From contig JAJTUP010000011.1 of assembly GCA_021399435.1 (NCBI GenBank), forward strand, positions 558,001 through 622,000: a stretch of 64,000 bases of DNA, given 5' to 3'. The position numbers and the translations under genes were made by a program. Source of the DNA: Diaporthe sp. PMI_573. Lineage: Eukaryota; Ascomycota; Sordariomycetes; Diaporthales; Diaporthaceae. The notes under the pieces are model-generated. The model saw only the letters and a list, made by a program, of their open reading frames with translations, made no database searches and was not told where the DNA came from. Positions 1-12,576 of this stretch are shown one piece after another (position 1 is the stretch's first letter; every line of letters starts with the position of its first letter).

Positions 1-2058
1 TTAACGAGATAAATCTCGCGGAGGGCCATGTATCGCTCCACATAGTGAGACCGTGTAGCCACTATTGAAGCATACAGATTGGCCTTTTGTATCTCATACT
101 GAAGATGGCGTTTCTTGTTCTCGTCGGCCGCAAATAGGTGACGAACATCATTGGTCGGCTGGGTGTTTGGGTAGGCGGGAGGAACATATTGATAAGCCGA
201 TGCATCGCTTGGGCTTCTCTGAGCAAGCTTCGCAAATGTTTTGGTGGGCGTGTGGGCCCTCAGGTCAAGCTTCAAGGCAGGTGGGAGCTGCGCCTCGACA
301 ACCTTGACCTTCATGAGAGACTCGTGCAAATAGTGTTTCTGCTGCTCCCAGGTGTATGCCGACGTGCCGTGTGCGAGCTCTATGCGCACAAGGTCATCCA
401 TTGTCTGATAGTTCTGGATGCACCTCACAAAGCCAGTTATTATGGAAACAGTACCCTCGGGCTGAGGCAGGATCCTGTCTGGTAAAATGTACGCATCGTC
501 CACCTCTCGAGGCCAGTCAGGGTACGTCGTGTTCGGCGTGGCTGGCGGGACGATCAAATCACGAGAAGAAGCACCTAACTGGGTCATAGACCTAGGAAGA
601 CGTTAGATGAAGCCAAGAGCTGCTTCCAAGATCGCGTGGCTTACCGAACACCAAAGAAGAGCGTCCAGTAAATGCGTTTTCCGATCTCTTCCGTGATAAA
701 ATCATTAGGCTGCTCGTCACTGCGCTCATTCAAGGAAAGAGACGTCGGAGGAGGTCTCCTCCTATGGAATCCCATCTCGCGTAAGAAGCGCAGGCACTCC
801 CCCATGAACCGACGGCACTGGTTGTAGCGCATGGTGTAGCCCATCCCGAGGCAAACAAAGTAACTGACGGCAGCATCATTCACAGTAACAGTATCTTTGA
901 GCATTGTCTCGGCGTTGCGCATGTCTAAGGCCACCTTGACGCAACGGTCGACTAGCATTATAGACCGAGGGAATTTCTCGTAGCTGTGGGAAGCTTTCAG
1001 ATGGAGGCGTGCCGACCGCGGGAAGGACGCCACCAGGGCGGCAACCATGCCCGCCAACAAGGCGAGAAAGTCGGGATTTGTCCGGTCCTCGCGTCTCTCG
1101 AATGCGGCGCGGAAGGTAGGCTCGTGAGGGAAGGGCACAAGGGGGAATATGTACGTATAGAAGTCGTCGACGAAGAGTTTGAGGATGCCGAGGGGCGCGA
1201 TGCATTGCTCAGCGTCCATGACTGTCGGGGTGCCCGGGCCACCCAATGAGACCAGAGCGTGGGCAGCATTCTGGTGGGGCGGGGTCGAGTCGCTCAGACC
1301 GTCGACATCGAGTTTCTGGCGTTTCTCGGCCTGCTTCGCAGCCTCGGCAGCTCGATTTGGAGGGCCCCGTCGCTTCTTGACACGGTCGTATGTGCACGGG
1401 ACACCGAGATCTCTGCATGGGGCGCAAGGAGGTATTCCACCTTCGCACTGTACCGGGCAGGGTAAGTAGATGTTGCCGCCATGGGGAACTTCCGCCGCAG
1501 AGAAAAGAACCCGGGGCCAGAAAGGCAGCTCACCTTGACCTTGCGTGTGCTGCACAAATCACAAGCTCTTGGTATGCGGGTGTTCTTCTTGGCAGAGGCG
1601 GAGGAGGTGGAAGCAGCGGGCGTCGGGGCCTGCTGGCTCTGGGGACTGGCGGAGGAGGTATGGTTCCCGGGAGAGGAGTACTGGCCTGTCTGGGGCCTGA
1701 TGTGTTGTGGTTGCGGCGGCGATTGGTGGCCCTGTTGGTGCTGATGCTGGTGCTGGGTCGGGGTGTTGTTCACGATGCCGTGGGGGGTGATGGGGACCTG
1801 AAGAGCAGTGGTCAGGCTGTCGTGGGCATTGGCGGTATATACAGAGGCCGGGCCTTGGGATCGTCCATTCTGGGCGAGGGCGTGCGGTGCGTGTGCGGCA
1901 GCCGGGTTGGGTGGTGAGAGGTAGGGAGGCACACTGGCGGCCGGCTGGTGCTGGTGCTGGTGCTGCAGCTGGAGCGGGAGCGGGTGCGTGTGTGGGCTTG
2001 TGAGGGAGTGTACGGCTGATGTACCAGACACCAGATGACCCTCATGATATCCAGACAT
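1..2058 (-). CDS. Zn2Cys6 fungal-specific transcription factor (3' end cut by window edge)
   Basis: Nuclear DNA-binding regulator. The model joins 2058-1534, 1447-645 and 591-1 and is still open at the left edge (about 640 residues visible). I start at the ATG at 2058; the codon before it is GTG. The first 150 residues are low complexity, rich in Gln, His, Pro and Ser (CAX repeats near 1718-1755 and 1947-1966). The zinc cluster CDLCSTRKVK | C..C..C..C is split by an 86-bp intron just before the third Cys, and splicing restores the C-X2-C-X6-C spacing. Downstream is a Fungal_trans-type middle region with the hydrophobic stretch around FVDDFYTYIFPLVPF. Exon 3 adds PDWPREVDDAYILPDRILPQ, typical of the end of that domain. 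The family is clear. The target pathway cannot be read from the sequence, and the 3' end is missing. Confidence 0.85.
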
Positions 2059-3169
2059 CACGAGTAATCACATTAGGCGCAGACGATCAGAACAGGGGGG
2101 TGGACGAAGGGGGGTGTTGACCGGTAGAAGTGCGGTCTATGTCCGGGTGATGTTCGGGTACGCGACTGACGTTGCAAAAAGTGGTTCCAGTCTTGTGGAC
2201 GTGAGTGGAGTGCACGGACACTGCACCCGCCTGCCCGCCTAACTGGAGGGAGTGGCACGAGTGGGTGCAGTGCCAGCTGCAGCTAGCTGGGCAAGCTGGG
2301 CAAGCTGGGCAAAGCTAACACATCCGACCCAATGCACTCACCCCACCTGCCCACTTGGACCGCCCGCTGCGTCTTCCGCCGTCTGAGTTGTTGCCTCATC
2401 GCAGCAATGCAACATTGACAAGCAGCTTTTGTGTCACATCACACACATTGTTTTCGATGTTCACAGCTGAAGCTACATGACAGCCTTGCCCATTGCCTCC
2501 GATTGACCACGGATTGACCACGTTACCAGGCCCGGGAAGCCATGGATTCCCAACGTCATCTGCTCCCCCAAAAGTCTGGGCAGCAGTAGGCTGTATCTGC
2601 TTTTCCACATGCAGTAATCAAAGGGTGCATCAGGCGCAATCCTGGTCTCCGGGTCGCTCAATGGTCACCATGACGGCATTTCCCAGACCGGGGCCTTCGG
2701 AAGTCAGAGGAAGTAAAACCCTCACGCGCAATGTCCTGCATTGTTCTCGGAGAGACAGCCAGATATTTATTAGGTACTGTCAAAATGGTAGGATTGGGTA
2801 TTTGAGCTAAAGACAGGCGGTTTCCAGCACACGAGACGAGCAACGTTGGCACATCAGCCTCATGTAACATGGACAAGGGTGGTGTACGGTCGCACATTGT
2901 GATAAACCCAAAAGAGAACAAAGCACAGCCAACTTGAAACGATGCCACTCAGATAAAATATCATCTCCCCAAACGCCTCATCTTATCGTCTAAACTGGTT
3001 CCATCCACAGGGGTTGTTTTGCCGAGGATTCAGGCTAATAATGCCCGTGAAGCCGTCGTCCTCGGAAGCAGAAGAAGTTAACTGGAGCGGGCTTGAAAAA
3101 AAAAACAGTCAGCGAAACCTGCATCACTGGACAGGTCTATTGCTGAAGCTTACCGTCGATCGATTATTC
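2059..3169. other. Intergenic region
   Basis: 5' flank of the regulator and 3' flank of the SUR7-like gene. It holds a small tandem repeat (gggcaagct units, about 2285-2315). I see no gene; the short ORFs lack coding character. Confidence 0.5.
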
Positions 3170-4617
3170 CTAGCGGCGGTACGGGTACTCGAGCGGCGAG
3201 ACAGGCTCGTCTGTGCCCCGGGTGTGATTACGCCCGCCTAGGTCAACATCGTCCATCATCTCGGGGCTCACGGGGGGGTAGTCCATCCCGCGGTGCTGGT
3301 CCATCCCGCCGGGGGCGTGGGTCGGGGGGTAGCCGCCGCCCATACCGTCTTGTTCTTGTTGTTGTTGTTGCTCCCTAGGGAAGGAGTTCTCCCGGGACGC
3401 GAGGCCCGAGTCGGTCTCGCTCCACCCGGCCTCGGACTTGTTACCGCCGAAGCTGAACCCGCCGATGGCCCGGTCGTGTGCGGCGCTGCCGCGCTTCTTC
3501 TCGGCGAAGAACTCATATACCCAGTAGAACACCGTCAGCAGCATCAGCGTGAAGGCGCCCCAAGACAGCGCCATGAACTTGCCGCCGCGCACGGCCGACA
3601 GCCCAATGTCGTCGCCGAGGTCCGTCACCTTGTCGACTACCACGCCGCTGCCGATGGTGGTGATGAGATTGCCTATCAGGAGGAAGAAGACCGCTACACC
3701 AGCCAGTCCGAGGTTGCCCATCACGATCGTGCGCCCCGCCGAGTTGGGGATGAGGGCGATGGCGCCGCAGGATCCGAACAGGGACAGCAGGACGAATATG
3801 GCTGCGATGATGTACATCGCCACGATGGCCTGGATGATCTTGGGGACATCGTCGAGCTTGTCCTGGATGTCATTCGTGAGGCCGAGGTCGGCCAGGTTCA
3901 GTTGGAAGGGGCCGACGCCGAGCTGCTTGTCGAGCAACGCAGTTATGTTGAGCAGGTCTGAGCACACTTGTAAGCGCCCATCCACTCCTGCCGTTGAGGA
4001 CTCAAGATCTACTTACTGTAGTTGAACGGCTCGGTGCAGTTCTCCACGTCAAAGGTAGCCTCGGGGTCAGTGGGCTTGGGCGAGAAGTCACCCTGGCAGA
4101 GATCGACCAGGTGGACTGAATAAAACTCCTTGATACCCAACTCCTTGGCCAGCTTGTCTGCGATGTCGTTCTGGATGTCTTGAAGGGCGTCAAGACCTTG
4201 ACCAGCTGCAGCAGTGGCGGCAGATGCGGCAGCAGTGGCAACGCCTCCTGCGACGGAGCCAACTTGATTAAGCCCATCTCCGATACCGTTGCCAACGTCG
4301 TTGACAACACCACCGAGGTCGATACGCTTCTCCGGGGCGGCATGGAAGCGGTCCAGGAGAGCTGGAGGTGCCGTAGGCTCCGGCATTGGCGCCCGGACCT
4401 TCAAGTTGGGAATCAGGTTCTCGCCCAATGTTGAAGTATTAAACTGCAGTCGATGTTAGAAGGACTCATATTTCAAGAGACAAGGTGTGAATAGACTAAC
4501 GTAAAGAATGTGGTAATCCTCCATAAATCCGGGCTTGTTGCCGGCAAAGATCGTCAACATCACCAGCACGAAGCTGACGATGGTAAGGAGTGCCGAGACT
4601 CCTGCGATGGGATACAT
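3170..4617 (-). CDS. SUR7/PalI family plasma-membrane protein
   Basis: Exons 4617-4501, 4443-4017 and 3957-3170 give a 443-residue protein. It starts at MYPIAGVSALLTIVSFVLVM, the first membrane segment. A long extracellular, Ala/Gly-rich loop follows, then three more segments near the start of exon 3 (AMYIIAAIFVLLSLFG, GNLGLAGVAVFFLLIGNLI, LSWGAFTLMLLTVFYWVYEF). The cytosolic tail is charged and low complexity with a short poly-Gln. One amino-terminal and three clustered distal transmembrane segments around a long loop is the SUR7/PalI layout, which includes eisosome-associated and pH-sensing proteins. Both introns have good gtaagt/gtta donors and the total length is in frame. The family call is firm. 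Whether it is a SUR7 or PalI orthologue is not decided. Confidence 0.82.
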
Positions 4618-6016
4618 CCTGACTGGTCCTGTCGTCGAGTACCTGCTCGGAAGGTGAAACAATAGGTGATATCTTAAGGTACTGTAAAAAAAAAAAAAGG
4701 AAGGAATATGAAAAGAAAGAACCAAAAGGAATGCGAGTTGCCAGAACTGTCCGGATGGAAGATCTGCGGCTTGATGCTTAGATAAATATCAGAGAGTCCA
4801 TCTGAGCAGCTGAAAGCTCAGCGACGAAACTAGCCATTTTGCAACTTCGACAGTCACTGTTTCCAGTGTGGCCCTATGGGAGACACAAGATCGAAATCGT
4901 GTCAGGTTTGGGCGTCTGCTGATGGCCGCCCTGCGTCAGCCATGGGAGTCGTTACAATGTCGCCATCTGATATGCCCATCTTGAATGGGCGTGCAGAAAG
5001 GCCCAATAGGTCCAACCAGGTTTTAAGACGGGTTGCCGAGTCAAGATTCGTCTGTTGGTGATTAAGAACAAAAAGGTGGCGGGTCGAGGCCATTTCAGGC
5101 CAGTCTTTTCTCACCCTCGAAAGGCGGCCCAGGACAGGTGACCTGTGTCATCACCGGCGAGCCGGTAGCACAAACTGCGGCCCCTGATTTGATTCAATAA
5201 TCATTGTTGGGGTGGTCGCTTTGTCGGCCGACCACCCCCGAGTTGAAACAGCGTCTGCCAATCGTTTTCACAGAGCGGCGCTGCATTGCCGACATGCGGC
5301 CACCAAACTGGCCGCCACGCTCTGCAGCCGAGGCCCGAAACACCAGAGGTCTTGCGAACTGGCGAGGCCGCAGTACAAACAGGACATCATGCACCGATGA
5401 TACTGCCCTGTAAAATTCGACCTGCCCCCCACGGTCGCCAATACTTTTAAGCCTTGAATGCGCATACTAGTAGTAGTCTTGATCATTCATCACATTCTAA
5501 ACGCTTCTCACTCTCTAAATAGAGATCGAAACACTGATGCAACGAGAAGGTCCGTAGGGAAAATATGGTGTCGGATCGAAAATACTACACTCACTGTGTG
5601 AAAGGGCAGAGCTTGAATCGGTGAATCTCTGGTTTGTTCAAAGAGGGCACCTGGGTAAATTCCACCAAAAGAAAAGATTCCTTGCCGATTTGAACCCGCG
5701 CAGCTTTTGGATCATAATCAATTCAATGCTGATAATGTAAGCTTATCTGTTGCCGGAGGGATCTATACCGATTCCTACCACCAAAATCAAACATAGCATG
5801 TCGTCGTTGCCTATGATTAAGGATCCGGGCCGGTGTTTCCACCTGGCCCGCCGGAACAAGCCGTAGTTCATGATTAAGTTTGAAGCTACGCGATTAAGCC
5901 GAGCACCCTGGGCAGGCAGCCGCAGTCAAGATAACTGAGACTCGACAACATGACAGCCCACTGCCTCCTGGTTCGAGAGTGAGCCATGAAGTGAAGTCCA
6001 ATCCTGCGTGGCGAAC
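4618..6016. other. Intergenic, divergent promoter region
   Basis: Lies between the SUR7-like gene and the first oxidoreductase. An A-run sits near 4686-4698. A GC-rich palindromic CCGGGCCGG is at 5825-5833, 184 bp before the oxidoreductase start. No supported gene. Confidence 0.45.
5825..5833. promoter_or_regulatory. CCGGGCCGG candidate regulator site
   Basis: GC palindrome upstream of the FAD oxidoreductase. Near-identical blocks precede the aminotransferase (8001-8009) and the HAD hydrolase (19555-19566). CGG/CCG half sites suit Zn2Cys6 regulators, two of which lie in the cluster. Inference from sequence only. Confidence 0.3.
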
Positions 6017-7502
6017 ATGATCTCCAGCACTACTCCAGCCAGTAAGACGGGTCTGCCTGTGGCCGATGCAACACTGCCCTTTTGGAGGACCGAACCACAC
6101 GATCTCGATACCTTCAGATCAACCGAGGCACTCCCTACAGAATGTGACACTCTCGTGATAGGTGCTGGCTACGCCGGGGTCAGTACCCTATACCATCTTC
6201 TGGATTCAGACAATGCCCCGGATCCGTCCAAGATAGTCATGCTCGAGGCACGTGAAGCATGTTCCGGGGCGTCTGGGCGCAACGGTGAGGACGTGTTCCG
6301 TATCCTTCATGCTCACCCCGTTCGTGCCTAACAGTTTCAGGCGGCCATACCAAGCCGGATGTGTATTACAATATCCTCAGATATACTGAGAAATACGGAC
6401 CGGCCAATGCAGCGGCCTTTGCTCGCTTCGAGGCGGCAAATGTACTTGCGGTAAAGGAGTTGGTGGAGCGGGAAAGGATCGACTGCGACTTCGTCCTGAC
6501 GAGGGCTCTTGACGTGTACCTGGATGATGCACATGCTAGATCGACATACGCAACGTATCAGGAGCTACGGAGGATTGGAGTGGCCGACCTAGGTGACATT
6601 CATTACATCGAAGGGCCGGATGCCGAAGCTGTGAGTTACTTCGGACTGGTTGCACCAAGTCTCATGTCTCCATACTGACACAATCCAAGCTGTCGGGAGT
6701 TAAAGACGCCAAGTGCTGCTTCTCCTTCACTGCGGCGCATCTATGGCCATACAAACTGGTCATGAGCCTGCTCACCAAAATTGCGGCCAAAGGTGTCAAC
6801 CTGCAAACTCGCACACCCGTCGCTTCCGTCTCACCGGAGGCAGATTCAACGGGACGCTGGACAGTCACGACTCCACGTGGCTCTATACTGGCGAAGCAGA
6901 TCATATTCGCGACAAATGGCTACACTGCGGCTATCGCCCCACAGTTCGAGCAGAGGATTGTTCCTGTTCGAGGCATATGCAGTCGCATTGTCCCGACGAA
7001 GCCAGAGAACACCTCTCGACTTGTGCACACGTACTCTCTCCGCTACGGTCCTGCCTTGTACGATTACATGGTTCCACGCCTCGACAAGTCAATCGTCATT
7101 GGCGGCGCGAAACAACCCTTCTGGCACGACAAATCGCATTGGTACGATGTCACGGATGACAGCAAGCTCATAGGTCCTGCCGCTACTTACTTTGACGGGC
7201 TGATGCAACGCCACTTCAGCGGCTGGGAAGAGTCTGGTGCCTACACAGAAATGGTGTGGACTGGTATTATGGGATGGACATCTGATTCTATGCCGTATAT
7301 CGGTGATGTACCTGGCAAGAAGGGCCAGTATATTGCCGCGGGCTTCAACGGACATGGAATGCCTCTGATACATTTGGCTTCTAAGTCCTTGGCTGAGATT
7401 ATCAGAGGGGAGAAGACATTTGAGGAGACAGATTTGCCGGCTGTCTTCAAGCCGACAAAAGAGAGGTTGCAGAGCACCAAGAATGATATTCTTGGCATAT
7501 GA
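6017..7502 (+). CDS. FAD-dependent oxidoreductase, DAO superfamily
   Basis: Exons 6017-6284, 6341-6630 and 6690-7502 give 456 residues. An upstream GTG in frame at 6008 is not used; the ATG at 6017 is the likely start. A Rossmann FAD motif, VIGAGYAGVS, lies near residue 50, followed by EARxxCSGASGRNGG, typical of fungal DAO/DadA-like flavoproteins. The first intron splits the Gly after GRN in phase 1. The C-terminal half has the FAD-closing GxxxDSMPYIG and GFNGHGMP motifs. Such enzymes oxidise secondary or primary amines or amino acids to imines with release of H2O2; the substrate is unknown. It stands 0.7 kb before an aminotransferase on the same strand, which fits amine catabolism. A paralogue with the same first-intron position lies at 54224-56127. 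Confidence 0.88.
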
Positions 7503-8170
7503 TGTACGGCTGTACGGGGTCCTAAAGTCATATTACAAGGTCTAGAGTCTGCCTCAACATGTTTTCTTTTTGAAGCCATTGTGATCTTCACGCGCCACTG
7601 AGGCCTAGGGACCACCTGTGGAATCGACCACGTCCCAATAACACGACTGTGTATTCCCATCCTCGTAGCCCGTGTGCGGCCAGACGGGCCCCTGGTGGAA
7701 GGCTTGCACGCGCAGTGCCAACGAGGGCATCGTGGCTTGATACAACCCTGCAACGCAGAGAAACAACGAATTTTCTAAAGTGGGTATGGCCAGATTCATG
7801 CATGATGGCAATTGGTCGTGGACTGGTATCAGCCCAGGTGCCAACCAGGTGCCAACTCATCTCTCCAATGTTGTGCTGTTTCTCGTAGCTTGCACAGGCA
7901 TGAAGTGCGATTCAGAGACCCGCATTGGAGCCCACACACGTGCGATTAGCTGCATGAGGGGGTCGATCCCGCGGTAAGGTTTGCTAGCTCGGGATGAGTT
8001 CCGGTCCGGCCCAACCTGCATGTGGGCAAAATGCGGAACATACTGAGCGCATGGTAACGTGATCTAAAGCAATCAATGTTTGATAACGATGTTGCGACGT
8101 TTGAACAGCCGTGACGACGAAGCAATATATTTTTGACGGCTCAGGGAAAGAGTCCACGCCGGAGCCCACT
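7503..8170. other. Intergenic region between oxidoreductase and aminotransferase
   Basis: Holds a CCGGTCCGGCCC block at 8001-8012 and a short direct duplication (caggtgccaac, about 7837-7858). No gene seen. Confidence 0.4.
8001..8012. promoter_or_regulatory. CCGGTCCGGCCC candidate regulator site
   Basis: Matches the GC-rich palindromes before the oxidoreductase and the HAD hydrolase. It lies 160-170 bp upstream of the aminotransferase ATG. The binding factor is inferred only. Confidence 0.3.
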
Positions 8171-9882
8171 ATGGATTCAGCTGGAAACCCAGAGGGCTAT
8201 GTGTCCCAGAAGAGCCAAGAGATCGTGGAGCTTTATGACAACTATGTAGCTGGAGGTTTCGCTCCCTACCCAGTACGTCCGTTCGAGGCCATCCAAAACT
8301 CCTGGCCAGTCTGACATTCCAATTCGGGACAGGTAGCCCTCATCAAGGCCCAAGGATCCAAAGCATGGGATGTCGACGGGAAGGAGTACATCGACTTCCT
8401 CTCGATGTACTCGGTCACGAACTTTGGTCATAGCCATCCAAAGATCGTCGCCGCCGCTACCAAGGCCGTGTCCGAGTGCGCGGTGGTGAATATGGTAAGT
8501 AGCCATCTCGTTTCCAGTTGCCTTTCCAACGCTCGACGGCTATCGTCGTGACCCCGCCCATCACATCAACCTTCACCAACAGCGATGCCCAACCCCAAGT
8601 GCCGAGGTCCAATGTAGCTCTGCTGACCGAGTACATGGCAGCCATTTCACAGCCCATACTATGGGCAGCTGGCAAAACGACTCCATGACTTGTTTGGTTA
8701 CGACAAATTCGTGGCACTGACAAGTGGTGCAGAGGCCGCAGATGCTGCTGTCAAGATCGCCAGGAAGTGGGGCTATCTGCGAAAGCAGATCCCGGAAGAG
8801 GAGGCTTGGGTGCTGACAGCTGGACGCTGTTACCACGGCGTGACTCTGAGCACGGTGGCGATGAGGAGTGAGCACCAGAAAAGTCGTTGTAAGTCTAATT
8901 AAAGGCTTCAAACTTCCTCCGAGTAAGACCTTGACGGTGTTCACTAGTGTATGGGCCATTCATGTCGAACGTTGGTCCCGTATCACCTTCTGGCAAGGAA
9001 ATACGCTTTGGCGATATCGATGACGTGCGAGCAGCCTTCGAAGTGGACGGTGAGAGGCTCGCCGCGATCATGCTTGAGCCAATCCAGGGCTCGGCTGGGT
9101 GAGATATCTTGTTCAGAATTGCTGGAGGCTTGGCTGACTGAAGCAGCATCATTGTGCCACCGTCAGGCTACCTGAAAGAAGTCGAGGAGTTGTGTAAGAA
9201 GCACAAGGTTCTACTCATTGCTGATGAGGTACAGTGCGGCCTTGGAAGAGCTGGTGCGAATCTAGCCCATCACAGAGATGGTATACGTCCTGACCTGGTG
9301 GTTGTGGCGAAGGCTTTGGCAGGAGGTATGAGAAATCCGGAACTTGGGCGCGATGATTTGTCTAACTGATCTAGGCATGTACCCGCTGTCAGGAGTGATG
9401 GGGGACAAGCGCACTTTGGACCTGCTAGACCCTTATGAGTACGTCAATGGCCATCTTGACGTTGACCGTCAGCTAACAGCCCAATCAGAATTGGATCAAC
9501 CATGGCAGCAACGCCCATCGCGTGTTCATCGGCACTGGCGGCTCTCGATGTGCTCGTCGAAGAGGATTTGTCTGCAAGAGCGAATCGCATGGGCGAGCTG
9601 CTCATATCGACCATGAAGACAGCGAATCCACCACATGTGGCCGGGTATATGGGTGCTGGCCTATTTTGGGCGTTGATCCTAGACACATCAGCCACCGTCA
9701 CACCAAAGAGACTGGCATCCTTGGCGACACAGAGAGGCCTTCTCATTGGGGCGGCGGGACCCGACAGAATCCGAATATGCCCCCCTCTCACGATATCAAT
9801 AGATGAGATGCTCCTTGGTGTTAGCATCCTCGTCAGCGCACTGAAAGATGTGGCAACCGTCGGACCCTTGCCAGCAGAGTAA
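8171..9882 (+). CDS. Class-III PLP-dependent aminotransferase (ornithine/acetylornithine type)
   Basis: Seven exons: 8171-8272, 8333-8494, 8642-8867, 8948-9098, 9147-9325, 9375-9438 and 9489-9882. They sum to 1278 nt, 425 residues, the usual size for ornithine aminotransferase. The ATG at 8171 is preferred over an in-frame GTG at 8111. Conserved features are LTSGAEAADAAVKIARKWGY (cofactor-phosphate loop), GRCYHGVTLSTVAM, EPIQGSAGIIVPPSGYL, the ADEVQCGLGRAG aspartate loop, VVVAKALAGGMYPLSG with the PLP-binding Lys, and GSTMAATPIACSSALAAL. It transfers the omega- or delta-amino group of ornithine-like diamino acids to 2-oxoglutarate. The exact substrate may differ, since true arginine-catabolic OAT is normally not clustered. 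It ends 28 bp from the convergent regulator gene. Neighbours suggest a specialised amino acid pathway. Confidence 0.9.
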
Positions 9883-9910
9883 AGTCCTGGCCATGAATCA
9901 AATAAAAATA

Positions 9911-12097
9911 TCAAGTCGACGCCCATGGTGTATCCTTCGTAAACATCGGTGACACATCCTGCAGAAAATTCCAATCCGCATCCCAGTTGAACTCCTCAAG
10001 CCCACCGAGGGCGCTGCTATCTAACAGGGGAGCAGATGCGTCAGGCTCAGATGGCAGCGACTCGGACGACACCGGCGCGCTCCAAGATGGGGGTCCCTCG
10101 GGAAAGAGGAGCTTTCGCAGTTTCTCCGTCGTCTCGGCCTCGGACACCTTGTGCGGGGCCACAATATCAGCCATGATTCTGGCCCTGAACGCAACGGTAA
10201 CCTCATCAACCATTGGCTTGAGGTATTTCGAGCAGAGGGCAGCGTCGTCCCACGACTCGCCGACCTTGGTCAGAAGCATCAAGCAGTCTGGTATGGTGAC
10301 TGCGAGGATCTGCCGGGCCTCTTGCCTTGCTGGCACGTAGTCCCGCAACGCCCAGCAAGCCTCCAGCATCACGATCGCTGCCTCGTAGAGAATGTGCACG
10401 GCGTGCCAGGGATAGAACAGGCGCCGGCGCTTGGTCTGCTGCTGGTAATCCTCCACCAGTGCTGAGCAGGCAGTGAAGCAGATGCGGCGGTCCTCAGGCG
10501 TCCTGATCTCGAGACGTGGTGTGGGGCGGTAGACGCGGGATTTGACGGACGAGTGCTGTACCTGCCTGAACTCGAACATTTGGTATTTGGAGAAGCCCTT
10601 CGCAGTCTCAAGCCACTCGTCTAGACGGTTCGTGATGCTACTGATCCAGGAGTCGAGGTTTAAATGCTCACCCTGGGCCTTGGGGTCCTGGAGGTACAAA
10701 ACACGGTATATCTCCGTTTCCATGGCTCGCAGACGGTACAGGTGAGTAGCGGATGACTGCCTTTTGGTGTCATCGTTGTTAATAGCATTGAAATTCGGGA
10801 TGTGTAGAGAAGCGGATATGCATTCTTCGGGAAAGGAGAGAGGCAGCCTGAGGAGTGTGCAAAGTGACCTTTCCATGCCATAGAGAACCCAGAACAGCTG
10901 GCCATGTGAGGCCAACTCGGGAGACCGCTTATGAAGACCAAGTTCGAGGGCAAGTCTGACACCGTTCAAGATGCAGGCCCAGTTGTCGACCTTCCCCGGA
11001 CTCATATGAGCATAGTGAGCAAGGAGGAGAGAAATCTGAAGCTTCTGGATTTCGGTAGCACCAATGACGAGCCGGAGATGCTGCAGCGAGATGGCAAAGA
11101 AGGCGTCAGAGGCGGTCCTCGCTTGGTTCTCATTCTTCCACGTAAGTGTGATGGAAGAGATGGCTAGGGAAACGAAGGCAACAAAGTAATCGAAATGTGT
11201 CAAGCCAGACTCGGGGGGGATTCCTAAAGTCAGGGCAGCATCAGTGTCCCCCCCGTGGACGGCGAAGGCGCGCGAGAAGACTTGGCGCAGCCATTGTTCT
11301 TGCACGCATGGGTATTGTGGCAGGTGTATGTTGGTATAGTTCCAGATCATCTGATCCAGAGCAGCCGGTGGAATCTGTCCAAGATTGGTAGATATTGTTG
11401 GTCCATCGCGAGGCGGCGTGCGAACCTGCCGGGCTTGTGAGGGTGGTTGTGAGACGTCCGGCTTTATCCTCGATATCAACAGTGGAGGACAGCTGGGCCG
11501 GAGGAAGAAGGCTGGTGAGAGTGAGGAGAGGAAAAAAGATGTGGCCGAGGGACTGTCTGCTGCCAGCGTAGCATGACCAAGCCTCGAGACCAAGGCGATG
11601 GCGACGCTGTTGGGGGAGTGCTGGAGTCCCGCTGCCTCACGCTCCAGCTGAGCGACGTGGGTTTCAAGAGCCCGTACGAGACTTAATCTGGAAGTCAACA
11701 GTCTGAACCCGACGTCGTGAACATGGAACAAGACTCACCTCCTGGGCAACTCTTCGCCTCCTGAACCATAACCTCTACACACAGCGCCAGCCTTGGTGCA
11801 TGCTCCACACGACGGCCATGCAGAGTCGCACTGTAGTAACGGTGGGATGGTATCAGCGTGTGTCTTGAGAATAATGCAACTCATATGTAGTCAGATTACA
11901 ACCCCAGGCTTGAAGAGCCGCATGTGGAGCTGAGGATGGCGACTCAGACCTCACGTGGCTGTGGGCCACGAGGGCAGGAGGACGATCGATCTCTCCACAG
12001 CTTGGCGTACCTTTGTCTTCCTTTTCTTGCATCTCGCGCAAACCTTGGAAGAATGCCGACCCGAAGCCGCCAGCTGAATATCTGGTATACTGTCCAT
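9911..12097 (-). CDS. Zn2Cys6 fungal-specific transcription factor
   Basis: Exons 12097-12011, 11830-11739 and 11687-9911 give 651 residues. The first exon carries only a short leader and CARCKKRKTK. The 180-bp intron falls before the third Cys. Exon 2 supplies CDSAWPSCGACTKAGAVC, completing C-X2-C-X6-C-X6-C-X2-C-X6-C. Exon 3 starts with a coiled-coil-like linker (LVRALETHVAQLEREA), followed by a Fungal_trans middle homology region (NYTNIHLPQYPCV near residue 190). The zinc cluster can be read only after splicing, so a single-exon reading would miss it. It converges on the aminotransferase and is divergent from a second regulator 480 bp away. It is a good candidate local regulator of the catabolic block. 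Confidence 0.88.
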
Positions 12098-12576
12098 CCT
12101 ATCTTTCTGGAGTCGGAGACTGACTTTTGTTGTCCTTGCCAGCCGCCTACATGACGGTTGAGCCGGGGACGACGAGCCTGAGGATCACATGCAGTGATTG
12201 AAGACGGGGCCGTTGGACGATCCGACCCCCCAGGTTCTTCCCGCCTCCGCCGCCCAAGGACCGTCGTCGTGTTGGAGCTTGGGCAGGGTATGCCCCGGCA
12301 CGCCCTGGCACGCCTCGAGTCATTTCCCCACGCCAAACCTAGCAGCCAAATCGGGCTTGATTACTGGGCTATTGGCCATGTAACCTCAGTGCCCCAACCT
12401 TAGCAGCTGGAAAAGGTGTGCAGGGACAGGGGGTAGCCTCTCGTATCTGATCATCACTAAACAAAACATGCAGGTCCCGACGGCGATGTCTACTTCTCTG
12501 CACTTGGATCACGCACCAATGCCAAGGTTCGGGGACCGGTCACATCTTCTGTTGCCCGGATCCTTAGTAACAGATC
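12098..12576. promoter_or_regulatory. Divergent promoter between two Zn2Cys6 regulators
   Basis: The 479-bp region separates two head-to-head regulator genes. It is GC-rich and has scattered CGG triplets. No TATA box stands out. Confidence 0.45.

Noticed and set aside
3293..3961. 222-aa ORF opposite the SUR7-like gene
   Set aside because: Antisense shadow of GC-rich coding sequence; the minus-strand frame has clear membrane segments and splice phases.
5670..5700. tRNA-like B-box (gatttgaacccgcgc)
   Set aside because: No acceptor stem or A-box at the right distance.
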